From NCBI RefSeq assembly GCF_003606365.2, contig NZ_CP031933.2, positions 2,108,001 through 2,172,000 of the forward strand: DNA of 64,000 nt, given 5' to 3'. A program made the position numbers and the translations under genes. Position 1 is the stretch's first letter. Every line of letters begins with the position of its first letter. Source of the stretch: Companilactobacillus zhachilii. GTDB lineage: Bacteria > Bacillota > Bacilli > Lactobacillales > Lactobacillaceae. Under the pieces are notes generated by a model that was given only the letters and a program-made list of their open reading frames with translations, had not been told where the DNA came from and made no database searches. Of this stretch, positions 54,438 through 63,651 are shown one piece after another.

Positions 54438-54615
54438 AGAGTGGAACAAGCCCGGGAATTTTCGAGCATTTACATGACTTCACGAATTGTCCGCGTTTTT
54501 TGCGGATGATTTGGGAAGTTAGGTAAAGCGGAAAAAATTGGCTTGCGTAACTCGTTTCAAATAGAGAGTGAAACAAGCCTGGGAATTTTCGAGCATTTAC
54601 ATGACTTCACGAATT
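54435..54615. repeat. Two 54-bp direct repeats
   Basis: 54435-54488 and 54562-54615 differ at only two bases (e.g. gtggaacaagcccggg versus gtgaaacaagcctggg). The first begins in the ABC gene's stop codon. A hairpin TCCGCgttttttGCGGA lies between. Confidence 0.85.
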
Positions 54616-54628
54616 TCTTATTAAAACT

Positions 54629-54673
54629 TAAAAAGCAGGTATCTGGAACCCCCTCCAGTTACCTGCTTTTTTA
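54629..54673. terminator. Bidirectional terminator
   Basis: AAAAAGCAGGTAtCTGGA pairs with TCCAGtTACCTGCTTTTT between the convergent ABC and SDR genes. Confidence 0.88.
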
Positions 54674-54681
54674 GCTATAAA

Positions 54682-55476
54682 TTAAAAGATCGTTGGCACT
54701 AATCCACCATCAACACGTAAGGCTTCTCCAGAAAATGATGAGGAATCTGGACTAGCAACAAATGCCGCAAATCGACCTATCTCTTCTGGTCTAATTAAAC
54801 GTTGGATTTGGGAACGAGAACGATGATGTTTCATGAAGTCCTTTTCCCACTTATCCTTAGGCAAATCACTATCTTTATACATATCATCGAGCATCTTTTG
54901 AACGCCTTCAGTCAAGGTAGACCCTGGCATAATTGTATTAACGGTCACATGAGTATCAACTGTTAACTTCGATAGACTCTTAGCCAAAGATAGATTCATT
55001 GATTTGGTCATACTGTATTGTGGCATTTCACCAGAAGGCATTACGGCTTCTTCACTTGCAATAAAGATGATACGACCAAAATCTTGGTTTAACATTTTAG
55101 GTAGATAGAATTTAGCCAAAGAATTTCCTGCTAAAACATTAATATTGAAAAAATTTTCCCAAATTTCATCCGTAATATCTTGGTACTCCATTGGTTGAAA
55201 AATACCCATATTATTAATTAAAATATCTACTTCTGGAACTTGGGTGAACAATTTCTGACGTTCTGCTTCATTAGCTAAATCAGCAGCTACTCCAATAGGA
55301 CTAGTTTTAGGAAAATCATGTTTAATTTCAGCCACAATCTGATCAACTTCTGACTGTTTTCTTCCATTAATAATGACATTCGTACCTTCACGGGCCATTT
55401 CAATAGCAATTGCTTTACCGATACCTTTGGTTGAGCCAGTTATTAAAGCCACTTTATTTATTAAGTGAAGATCCAT
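54682..55476 (-). CDS. Short-chain dehydrogenase/reductase
   Basis: The 264-aa Rossmann enzyme has the cofactor motif TGSTKGIGKAIA (residues 14-25), NNMG, catalytic Ser in FIASEEAV and YSMTK (YxxxK). Arg in INGRKQ suggests NADPH. Substrate unknown. GGAGG precedes the start. It is 15 bases after the AKR gene, so both reductases form an operon. Confidence 0.9.
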   Translation of the reverse strand: MDLHLINKVALITGSTKGIGKAIAIEMAREGTNVIINGRKQSEVDQIVAEIKHDFPKTSPIGVAADLANEAERQKLFTQVPEVDILINNMGIFQPMEYQDITDEIWENFFNINVLAGNSLAKFYLPKMLNQDFGRIIFIASEEAVMPSGEMPQYSMTKSMNLSLAKSLSKLTVDTHVTVNTIMPGSTLTEGVQKMLDDMYKDSDLPKDKWEKDFMKHHRSRSQIQRLIRPEEIGRFAAFVASPDSSSFSGEALRVDGGLVPTIF

Positions 55477-55491
55477 AACATTACCTCCTAA

Positions 55492-56331
55492 TTAGAAATC
55501 AAATTCATCTGGGTTTGGACCCACGCGCAAATCTTCGTTCAAAGCATTTATTTTATCCATATCTGCTTGATCCAAAGTAAAGTCAAAAACGTCGGCATTG
55601 CTTGCCATACGGTCAGGGTGAACTGATTTAACAACTAATAAGATATCCCTTTGAATATCCCAACGTAAAATAATTTGAGCGGTCGATTTACCATACTTGG
55701 TAGCAATCGACTCCAAAGTAGCGTCCTTTAGAATTTTACCTTGCATCAATGGTGACCAGGCTTGAATTTTAATATTATGCTTGGCAGCAAATTCGCGAAG
55801 TTCAGTTTGAATCAGCTTGGGATGTGATTCCACTTGATTTAAAACCGGTGTAACTGTCGCAAATTTAGCCAATTCTTCCAAATGATGAATTTGAAAATTG
55901 CTGACACCAATGGCTTTGATTTTGCCTTCTTTATAAAGTTGTTCCAAAGCTAAGTATGAATCTTTGAAAGAATCATCACCAGGCCAATGAATCAAATAAA
56001 GATCCAAATAATCTAAGCCCAATTTTTGCAGACTGTCATTTGCTGCAGCAAGTGTCTCATCATAAGTTAAATGATTGTTCCAAACCTTTGAAGTAATAAA
56101 TAAATCTTCACGTTTCAAGTTATTTTCTTTGAGTCCGCGCTTGATACCAACACCTGTGCCCTCTTCATTGCCATAAACTTGTGCAGTATCAATCAAGCGA
56201 TAGCCTTGCTTAATTCCATTGGCAACAACATCCGCTGTGTCTTCGTTAGGAATCTGGAAAACACCTAAGCCCAAACCAGGAATAGCTGTGCCGTTATTTA
56301 ATTTAATGCGATCATTTAATGAAGTAATCAT
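55492..56331 (-). CDS. Aldo/keto reductase (2,5-diketogluconate reductase type)
   Basis: The 279-aa TIM-barrel enzyme has Asp in GYRLIDTAQVYGNEEG, Lys in FITSKVWNNH and His in YLIHWPGDD. It is a paralogue of the protein at 36660-37535. GAGGAG precedes the start. Operon with the SDR. Confidence 0.9.
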   Translation of the reverse strand: MITSLNDRIKLNNGTAIPGLGLGVFQIPNEDTADVVANGIKQGYRLIDTAQVYGNEEGTGVGIKRGLKENNLKREDLFITSKVWNNHLTYDETLAAANDSLQKLGLDYLDLYLIHWPGDDSFKDSYLALEQLYKEGKIKAIGVSNFQIHHLEELAKFATVTPVLNQVESHPKLIQTELREFAAKHNIKIQAWSPLMQGKILKDATLESIATKYGKSTAQIILRWDIQRDILLVVKSVHPDRMASNADVFDFTLDQADMDKINALNEDLRVGPNPDEFDF

Positions 56332-56437
56332 ATTATGCTCCTCGTTATTGAATTCGTATTATTAATATAAACCGAATTGTAATAATTGGATAGTATGTAC
56401 TTTTTAGTGGTATAGGTACTTTTTAGTGCCTATATTG

Positions 56438-58582
56438 TTACTCTTTAATAAGATTCCTCTTCACCATGTTGAAATATTCACGATTAAATTTTACTGGGAA
56501 TGGAACAACAGTCGCTTGATTTATACGTACAAAATCAACATCGAACATTTCTGATAACAATTTATTGTACTCTTCTGAAAATCTGAAGCCTTTATTTATA
56601 ATTCTCCTGATTGGATATCCCTTCTCATATGTTTGCTTGATGTTTGAAGTACCTTCCGCAACAGAATAGAATTCATGATTAACAGGTACTTGTTTACCTC
56701 TTGCATAAACAGTTTTATCAATTCCTGGAATATTTCTAAAGAAATGAGTCCAATATAAAGGCGAATAATCTTCTTTAAAATCTCTCCCCCTATGATTACT
56801 GAAAGCTATGTAAGGGCTATTCAATTTAATTAGGTAATCTGTATAAGCCTTTCCAATCTTTTTTCTTCCCGTAATATTACATTTACTCAATAACTGACGA
56901 TATTCGTTTAGACTTATTTTTTCCTCATCAAATTCAAGTAAAAGTTGCTTTACATTCTTCAGATCGACATCATTTTTATACTCTGTATATTGATTTTCAA
57001 AAAGCTCTAAATCATTAATAAGTCGTTTTACATAAGGCTTCTTTCTTCCATCGGCGAGCCTTAGTCTTTCACTAATGGTTTCCATTTTAGGTATTTCATA
57101 AATTCCAATATTTAAAATTACATTTGGATTTTTTACCTCATCATAAAATATGCACTCCACTGTACCTTTATTTTTTTCTTTAATTCCCAAATCAGCTAAA
57201 TTCTTAGCGAGTACTGATTCTTCATTAAAGAAATCCTCTGATTTTTCTAAATCAAAAATAATATTGCCATCATTATCAAATTGGGAAGTCACTGCATAAT
57301 CCTTATAAAATTTTCCATAATAATACCTATGAAAAGTCACAAACTTATATTTAGTATTTATTTTTTCTTTGGGAATAAAAGTAAATTCAATTTTATTCTT
57401 ACCGATACTATCCTTTACCATCAATTCCTGTAAGATTTTTAAACATATTGGATTTTTAATCAAACTACTTTCCTTTTTTATTTCAAGATTATCCTCAGTT
57501 ATGTTTTGTACTATTATTTCTTTTGAAAAAGATTTGTAAGGATCATCTTTATCATTTCCCGAATAATACTTAGGATCCTTCGTTATCGAAATATTTATAC
57601 CTTTTTTTAATTTATTACTTCGTGTAACATCTAAATTTTCAATTTCTTGATTTAACATTAAAATGATTTTTTCTACAAACTGCACTGATTTGTCTTCATT
57701 TATATAATCTACAACATTAATTTTCTTACCAGAAAAATATTTAATTGCACTTTCTAAGAACAACTGTTTATTTGAAGACAATTGATAAACAACCTCTTCA
57801 TCCTTGGACATTTCATATAAATGAAATTCAATATATTTTCCCAAACTTTCATTAAAATCATCGATTATTGTATATAAAACACCAATTTTAGAATTCTTAT
57901 ATTCTTTAAAACTATTAAGGGATAGAAAAGTTATTAAATTTTTCTCACTACTTCGTCCACCCTGAATCCAATAGTCATTCGCTTTATCCTTAGAGTTATA
58001 AATTCTTGATGGTACCAAGGAGTCGTTATCCCAAAAATACTTAACTTTATGATTATCGATTTTTTTCTTAAAAGACTGAACACTAATATTCAAGCCTTTA
58101 TAATACTTAAGACTTAGTACATGTCTATTGTATGGATCGTCATTCTTACCCACGGGATAAAAAAGTTCACCATATATAGATGACGTACTTTTACTAATTT
58201 TTGTTTGAGGAAGAATTTTAGAACCATACAAATTCAAAAATAAATTAACTAAACTTGCACGATGTTTCTTCAAATCATTAATATCTATTGAACTAACTTG
58301 ATAATCATCAATCTCCAAACCTTGCAAATAATCTAAGTTAGTTACACCTTTGACAACAATTAGAAATACTGAAAAATATTGATTCGTCACAGCACATTTC
58401 TTGATTTCAGAGAGCTTTTCGAATGGAAAGTTTATATATTCTTTTGACTTGTCCTTAGATTTATTTTTTTTGAATTCAAAAATATCAAAATCAGATCTTA
58501 TCTTCTGATCGTGTGTAACAAAGTCAATTGTATTAACTTGTTTGAGCGATTCTTTTTGCGATGTATCTAATATTTCCATCAT
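56438..58582 (-). CDS. Unknown 714-aa protein of the helicase cluster (possible PIWI-like end)
   Basis: The 714-aa soluble, Lys/Asn/Asp-rich protein has no membrane segment. I find no sure family. Its last 20-odd residues (NQATVVPFPVKFNREYF) recall the closing strand and helix of PIWI domains, where a Pro-rich segment leads into the final helix. WTHFFRNIPGID lies before this. Such proteins of the pPIWI-RE type occur with DinG-like helicases and nucleases; this is inference. It overlaps the helicase gene end by 50 bases, with AAGGA upstream, so translation is coupled. Base composition is more AT-rich than in neighbours. Confidence 0.8.
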   Translation of the reverse strand: MMEILDTSQKESLKQVNTIDFVTHDQKIRSDFDIFEFKKNKSKDKSKEYINFPFEKLSEIKKCAVTNQYFSVFLIVVKGVTNLDYLQGLEIDDYQVSSIDINDLKKHRASLVNLFLNLYGSKILPQTKISKSTSSIYGELFYPVGKNDDPYNRHVLSLKYYKGLNISVQSFKKKIDNHKVKYFWDNDSLVPSRIYNSKDKANDYWIQGGRSSEKNLITFLSLNSFKEYKNSKIGVLYTIIDDFNESLGKYIEFHLYEMSKDEEVVYQLSSNKQLFLESAIKYFSGKKINVVDYINEDKSVQFVEKIILMLNQEIENLDVTRSNKLKKGINISITKDPKYYSGNDKDDPYKSFSKEIIVQNITEDNLEIKKESSLIKNPICLKILQELMVKDSIGKNKIEFTFIPKEKINTKYKFVTFHRYYYGKFYKDYAVTSQFDNDGNIIFDLEKSEDFFNEESVLAKNLADLGIKEKNKGTVECIFYDEVKNPNVILNIGIYEIPKMETISERLRLADGRKKPYVKRLINDLELFENQYTEYKNDVDLKNVKQLLLEFDEEKISLNEYRQLLSKCNITGRKKIGKAYTDYLIKLNSPYIAFSNHRGRDFKEDYSPLYWTHFFRNIPGIDKTVYARGKQVPVNHEFYSVAEGTSNIKQTYEKGYPIRRIINKGFRFSEEYNKLLSEMFDVDFVRINQATVVPFPVKFNREYFNMVKRNLIKE

Positions 58583-60983
58583 TCAAAATACCATCCTTAT
58601 TCATTAAACTTTGTACAATTACAATCCGTTCATCGTTAGTCTCATATGGCAGATAACTTCCATCACCAATTAAATTAATAATAAATGCTTTTTTACCATT
58701 AACTTCATCTAATTTTTTTGATACTCGATCAATTTCTTGTTCGAACTCCTTATCAAAGTTTTTCCAATTTTTAAAATCAAATACGATTTGCCCATTCATA
58801 AACTCATAATCGAATTTTTCAAAAAAACCTTCCTTAGAAAAACGTTTCAATTTGATATTCAATTGATTCTCTAATATAGCAATCCCAGCTTTTTCAGCAA
58901 CTATCGCCTTATAGATAAATTGAAAAAGATATGAACACATTATTCTGCCATCTGTTCGAAATTTTGTAGGCCAGCCATTATCTACAAAATATTTACGAAC
59001 TATTGGATTCTTCATAAAATCAGGTAATGTGGAGCTGCGTTCAGAAATTTCTATTAATGATTCATTTGTCATATCTTTTTTAAAATAATAATTCGGATTT
59101 TTATCACTACTAATCCAATATTCAGGGCCATCCATTTCAATATAAAACTCACTATAATCAGTCTGCTCCCCTTCAGTAAGAACTGGGTGTTTCAAAACAG
59201 ATTCTCTCAGATCATCATAATCTTGACCAGATTCATAATTTTCAGCCTGACGAAAGCTACTCAAAATACGATAAACAAATAACTCGCAATCCTCATTTCT
59301 GTTCTTAGCATTATTCCGGCGATTTTTATCAGATACTGATTGAGAGATTTCTGATTTATCTGGTAATAGTTCAAAAACACTAATCATTTCCATTGTTAAT
59401 AACCCAGCATCCTTCATCTCTTTTAAATCATCGTATGGAAGATTTTTTAAAAGATTGTCAGAAATAAGAATGCTTATTTCATTCTTATTAAATGTTCGAC
59501 TTAGACGCCCCACTGCTTGAATAACAGTAGTCAAAAGTTTTCTACGACTTGATTCTTTGGTTATCAGTTTAAGATTGCTATAAACTTTTTCATTCGAAAT
59601 CTTTTGTAATCCTCTATTTATAAGATAATTCTTTTCGTTAATACTTATTTCATATGATTTAGCTAAATACTCAATTTGAAAAAAATAATTCAACAATTCT
59701 TTTACGTCAAAATCAGAATCTGACAAACTCTCGATAACATACGTTATCTCCCCAAGATATAAACCATCAAAGTCCTTTTTTGTATAACGTTGGTCTGTTT
59801 CGGAAAAATTGCTTATATTAATCTGCTTTAATTTTTCTGAACTAAAAGGAGTATATTGTAAGTTTTGGCCATCTCCTATAGTCTGGTACGTACTTAAAAC
59901 AAAAACTCTACCGCCTTTATGTAACTTACTTTTTATTTTTGCCTTTGTCTCTGCAAAATTTTCACCTTGTAAATTAAACAGATATGCATCATCAGAATTT
60001 TCTTCGTTAAAATAATCAAAAACATTTTTCAATAAATTTAAATCCAATTTATTATCATTTTCTTTAGCAGATTTATTATTCAAACATAAGAATGACTCCA
60101 AATTTTTATTTTTAAAAAATATTGCCATAGAATAAATAATTTCTAGATACCTTTTCATGAGATAATTTTCGGTCGTTCGACTTTGTATCCCATTTCCTAT
60201 AGCCGTTATTTTATCTATTGAGAATTTTTCTCCCATTATTTTTTTCAAAATATTATTTAAATCCCCAGGGTTTGAACGATCTCCGTAATCCAAATACTCA
60301 CCTATTTGTTCAGTTGAAGACGAATTAATTGGTATGCTTTGATTCGTATATTCTTTGTCCTGGTTATTTAATTCAATTAATGTTTCTTCTGAAATCAATT
60401 TATCATCAATGGCATTAACGTAACTATCTTTTAGACATCCTTCTAAATAATCCAAATCATAATTAGAAAGTTTGCTTTTTATACCAGCTGTTGCGGATAA
60501 ACCGACTACATGGTTTTTCTTTGCTAAATAGAGCATTATCTTTTCTGGTGTATCCCAGATAGTATATGTATTAAAAACAGTACTAAGGTTATGACTAATT
60601 CCATTTTCCAAAGAAATTAGACGTAACCCATAATCGTAGAAAGAATTCGTCTTATATTTAAATACTTTCTTAGGTAAAATTTTACCTGTATAACGCATCT
60701 CATCCAGGATAATGCCGGATTGCTTATCATCCAATTTAAATATATGAATAATGGTTGATAGAGCATTGTTGTAGTCGATTTTAATATCTTGATTACTATG
60801 GACATTCGCTTGATTTTCCAGATACTTATGAGCAAAATTATTAAAATAATAACCTAATTTTTTATAAAAACTATTTATTTCAAAAATTGCTCCCAAAATA
60901 CTGATATTATCTTCACTCACATCTTTTTCATCAACAATCCTCATAGATACTTCTGGGTTATTTGTATTATAAGAACTGTACAA
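58533..60983 (-). CDS. Helicase C-terminal part with possible PD-(D/E)XK nuclease domain
   Basis: The 816-codon frame opens at a TTG without a ribosome binding site, directly after an A7 tract shared with the upstream frame. It has motif III-like VGLSATAG (near residue 150-157) and motif VI TTVIQAVGRLSRTF, both of SF2 helicases of the DinG/XPD kind. From about residue 690, GIAILENQLN, FEKFDYEFMNG and QIVFDFKNWKN give E..D..DxK, the pattern of a PD-(D/E)XK nuclease. It lacks Walker A, so it must work with the N-terminal part at 60941-62029, either through frameshifting or, if that fails, as a broken gene. Confidence 0.8.
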   Translation of the reverse strand: MYSSYNTNNPEVSMRIVDEKDVSEDNISILGAIFEINSFYKKLGYYFNNFAHKYLENQANVHSNQDIKIDYNNALSTIIHIFKLDDKQSGIILDEMRYTGKILPKKVFKYKTNSFYDYGLRLISLENGISHNLSTVFNTYTIWDTPEKIMLYLAKKNHVVGLSATAGIKSKLSNYDLDYLEGCLKDSYVNAIDDKLISEETLIELNNQDKEYTNQSIPINSSSTEQIGEYLDYGDRSNPGDLNNILKKIMGEKFSIDKITAIGNGIQSRTTENYLMKRYLEIIYSMAIFFKNKNLESFLCLNNKSAKENDNKLDLNLLKNVFDYFNEENSDDAYLFNLQGENFAETKAKIKSKLHKGGRVFVLSTYQTIGDGQNLQYTPFSSEKLKQINISNFSETDQRYTKKDFDGLYLGEITYVIESLSDSDFDVKELLNYFFQIEYLAKSYEISINEKNYLINRGLQKISNEKVYSNLKLITKESSRRKLLTTVIQAVGRLSRTFNKNEISILISDNLLKNLPYDDLKEMKDAGLLTMEMISVFELLPDKSEISQSVSDKNRRNNAKNRNEDCELFVYRILSSFRQAENYESGQDYDDLRESVLKHPVLTEGEQTDYSEFYIEMDGPEYWISSDKNPNYYFKKDMTNESLIEISERSSTLPDFMKNPIVRKYFVDNGWPTKFRTDGRIMCSYLFQFIYKAIVAEKAGIAILENQLNIKLKRFSKEGFFEKFDYEFMNGQIVFDFKNWKNFDKEFEQEIDRVSKKLDEVNGKKAFIINLIGDGSYLPYETNDERIVIVQSLMNKDGILNDGNIRYIAKRIAQTS

Positions 60984-62029
60984 TCTTTTTTTGAGTCATT
61001 ATTTAAAAATGTATTCACCTTTCCATCAAAAAACATGAATTCATGGACGGTATTACGTTCATTAAGATACCAATTAGCATTTGTATGATATTTATTTTTA
61101 ATTTCAACATATTTCTTTTTTATATCCTCAAAGCTTTCAATCATCTTAGGACTTTGAAGCTTCTTCAAATCTTCAGAAATTTTACAATCAAATACCTGTT
61201 GAAACCCTTGAAAATCTTTAAAAAGATCCCCAATATTTCTTATGGCTTGATCCTCTATTTTTCTCAAAATGACCTTTTTAGTTTGATCAAATTCGTCAAT
61301 AATAATCAGAGCATTATTGATTATTACTTTATTAGTTAAAAATTGTTGAGGACCCCCCACTATAGTGCTGTAGGAGGTAAGAAACTTAGATGTATTCATC
61401 ATTAATATCTGATAATCTTCTATAAAAATCGTTGGAAAAACCGAAGAAATCCACCTGAAACTCTTGTCTTCCCTAACGGTCTTCAACATATATTCCTTTA
61501 TAGATAAATTTGAATCAGAATTTTCTAACTGCTTAATCGCAAAATGTCGTAATTTTGTATATATTTCATGTCTAAATTCTTTCTCAAGTCCTCTGCCTGA
61601 GTCGATACCATTTTCAATATAACTTCTCGCAAACTTTTGTAAATCATCATCCTTATCATTACCTGAATGATTTATGTATATATCGATTTGTTTGATTAAT
61701 TTGTGATACGTATTTGATTGAAACATCGAAGGAACATTAGCTTTAGGCAAATTTTCTACAATCGAGTCAAAATTTGATTTAACAATTAAAACCTTATTTT
61801 TAAAACTTGATTTTTCTGATTGATTTCTTTTAAAAGCTGCCCGTAATTCTTCTATCGGAAGGTTATTATTCTTATTAGTAATATAAATTATCCGATCATA
61901 TTTTGAATTATTAGACTGGCTAACAAAATCCATTGCTGTATATGTTTTTGAAGATCCAGTTCTCAAAGGTACGATGGTCAAACCTTTAATCTGATTATCG
62001 GTAATATTTTTAAAATCTTTAATATTCAA
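60941..62029 (-). CDS. Helicase N-terminal part (Walker A and B), ends after an A7 tract
   Basis: The 362-aa frame has Walker A-like VPLRTGSSKTYTAMD near residue 20 and motif II LIIIDEFDQTK near residue 254. The long gap between them fits DinG/XPD-type helicases. Start: a TTG at 62029 has GGAGTGA eight bases upstream; a TTG at 62077 has none. The frame ends 15 codons past TCA AAA AAA GAT (60986-60992), where a -1 slip continues into the 816-codon frame, giving about 1165 residues. Confidence 0.75.
   Translation of the reverse strand: MNIKDFKNITDNQIKGLTIVPLRTGSSKTYTAMDFVSQSNNSKYDRIIYITNKNNNLPIEELRAAFKRNQSEKSSFKNKVLIVKSNFDSIVENLPKANVPSMFQSNTYHKLIKQIDIYINHSGNDKDDDLQKFARSYIENGIDSGRGLEKEFRHEIYTKLRHFAIKQLENSDSNLSIKEYMLKTVREDKSFRWISSVFPTIFIEDYQILMMNTSKFLTSYSTIVGGPQQFLTNKVIINNALIIIDEFDQTKKVILRKIEDQAIRNIGDLFKDFQGFQQVFDCKISEDLKKLQSPKMIESFEDIKKKYVEIKNKYHTNANWYLNERNTVHEFMFFDGKVNTFLNNDSKKDCTVLIIQITQKYL
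60986..60992 (-). promoter_or_regulatory. A7 slippery tract joining the two helicase frames
   Basis: On the minus strand the zero frame reads TCA AAA AAA GAT, an in-frame A AAA AAA heptamer. Slipping back one base gives AGA TTG TAC and enters the 816-codon frame. That frame has a TGA just before the tract, so the shift must happen in a short window here. No SD-like site 10-14 bases upstream and only a weak TTGTA/TACAA stem downstream are seen. Confidence 0.5.
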
Positions 62030-62077
62030 TCTATCTTTCACTCCTATTCTATAACCTAGTATTTTTAGAATATTCAA

Positions 62078-62296
62078 AAAATCTTATTTAGACTACTAAT
62101 AAGGGGCTAATACAACAAAAACGAATATAATTACAAACCAATTTTTTATTATTTTATTTTAAGTAAATTCAAATCAATCTAAAATATAAAAAAAAGCATC
62201 CATCTATGTTGATATAGGTGGGTGTTTCTTATTTTTAAACTTATATTCGAATATTTAATATTACTTTTCGTATCATTCTTAACATTGCAAGCATAC
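62078..62296. other. Intergenic region upstream of helicase cluster
   Basis: It holds an AT-rich stretch that should contain the cluster promoter (no clear boxes) and the terminator of the macro-domain operon at 62188-62224. Confidence 0.6.
62188..62224 (-). terminator. Terminator of the DeoR-Cof-macro operon
   Basis: On the minus strand CACCCACCTAT pairs with ATAGATGGATG (two G-U pairs), followed by CTTTTTTTT. Confidence 0.75.
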
Positions 62297-62803
62297 TTAT
62301 TTTTTAGCACTTAGATATTTCTTCGCCAATTCTTCCGTCGTATCGTCAAATGCCACAAAATAAATCTTTGCATCTAAATCAAATTTTTTAACTGTATCAA
62401 TTGCCACTGCAATGGCTTCTTCCAAAGGATAACTGTAAATACCCGTACTGAGAAACGGTATTGCTAACGAGTTGACCTGTAGTTTCTTTGCCATTTCCAT
62501 GGAAGCTTTATAAGCATCACTCAATAACTGTTTTTCCCCATGTTCACCATCGTTATAACGGGGACCAACGGCATGAATTACATAGTCAGCGTTTAAATCA
62601 TAGGCCTTAGTGTAGACGGCAGTTCCGGTAGGAGTACCACCGAAAGATATCATATCACGTCCCAGATTGGGACCGGCTTTTCGATTCAAAGCCCCATCAA
62701 CACCCCCACCTGGAACTAAGGCACTATTAGCTGCATTAACAATTGCATCAACGTGAAATGGTAAATATGAAATATCTCCTCTAATAATGGAAATCTTATC
62801 CAT
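62297..62803 (-). CDS. Macro-domain ADP-ribose-processing protein
   Basis: The 168-aa macro domain has ISIIRGDISYLPFHVDAIVN, then AANSALVPGGGVDGAL, and the loop FLSTGIYSYPLEEA, as in O-acetyl-ADP-ribose deacetylases of the YmdB/MacroD type. It hydrolyses ADP-ribose esters. An ATG at 62821 overlaps the stop of the upstream gene (ATGA); the ATG at 62803 behind AAAGAAG is chosen but either is possible. Confidence 0.9.
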   Translation of the reverse strand: MDKISIIRGDISYLPFHVDAIVNAANSALVPGGGVDGALNRKAGPNLGRDMISFGGTPTGTAVYTKAYDLNADYVIHAVGPRYNDGEHGEKQLLSDAYKASMEMAKKLQVNSLAIPFLSTGIYSYPLEEAIAVAIDTVKKFDLDAKIYFVAFDDTTEELAKKYLSAKK

Positions 62804-62817
62804 AATAATTACTTCTT

Positions 62818-63639
62818 TCATTTTAAAACATATTTCTCAATGGCTTTAGAAACACCATTTTGATTATTGCTCTTCGTGATTACCTTAGCACAATTTCTGA
62901 CCTCGGTTGGGGCATTTTGCATTGCAACACCTAGTCCAGCCAATTTCAACATTGGAACATCATTGAAGTTATCACCTAGAGCCATTGTTTTATCAAGTGA
63001 TAAATTGTATACCTTTGCTAGCTCTCTTAGTGCTTTTTCCTTAGACACCTGACTACTAGTTATTTCCAAGTAATTAGGTTTTGATAAATAAAACAAACTA
63101 TTGGGCATTATAGCGTTACGAAGGTAGTCTAAAACTTGCTCTATTTCTTTAGGCTCACTGATCAATAGAAGCTTATGAATTGGACTTTGATGCTCACTAA
63201 CGAATTGATTTATGTCCGTTATGATTGGTTGTAATTGGGTAATTTCAGATTCAATTTCTGTCCACTTATCTCTTCTTTCAACATACCAATCTGAACCTGA
63301 ATATAAATTAATTGAAACGTTAGGAAAACGTCGACGAACTATCTGAACTACCTGACGAACTTCTTCAATTTCCAGTTCATGACTCAATATTGTTGTATAG
63401 TCTTTTTTATTGAGATCTTTAACAACTAAAGCACCGTTATAACACGCAATCGGGTTATCCATAACATCCAATTCTTTGGCAATGGGTAACATCCCTTCAG
63501 GTGAGCGCGCTGATGCTAAAACAAAAGGAATACCTTGTTGACGTAATTCAGAAATGACTGATTTTAAATCACTATCAACCATGTTTTCGTCATTTAAAAT
63601 TGTTCCATCAATATCACTTAAAATTAATCTAATATCCAT
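62818..63639 (-). CDS. Cof-type HAD-IIB sugar phosphatase
   Basis: The 273-aa protein has motif I LSDIDGTILND (residues 7-17), motif II LASARSPEG, Lys in SKEKAL and motif IV MALGDNFNDVPML, with a C2B cap, typical of Cof/YidA phosphatases. GGGAGGGG precedes the ATG. It is 12 bases after the DeoR gene and overlaps the macro gene. Confidence 0.92.
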   Translation of the reverse strand: MDIRLILSDIDGTILNDENMVDSDLKSVISELRQQGIPFVLASARSPEGMLPIAKELDVMDNPIACYNGALVVKDLNKKDYTTILSHELEIEEVRQVVQIVRRRFPNVSINLYSGSDWYVERRDKWTEIESEITQLQPIITDINQFVSEHQSPIHKLLLISEPKEIEQVLDYLRNAIMPNSLFYLSKPNYLEITSSQVSKEKALRELAKVYNLSLDKTMALGDNFNDVPMLKLAGLGVAMQNAPTEVRNCAKVITKSNNQNGVSKAIEKYVLK

Positions 63640-63651
63640 AATTGCCCCTCC

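Noticed and set aside
54435..54615. Direct repeats as an attachment site of a mobile island
   Set aside because: They are only 127 bases apart with no integrase or cargo between or beside them.
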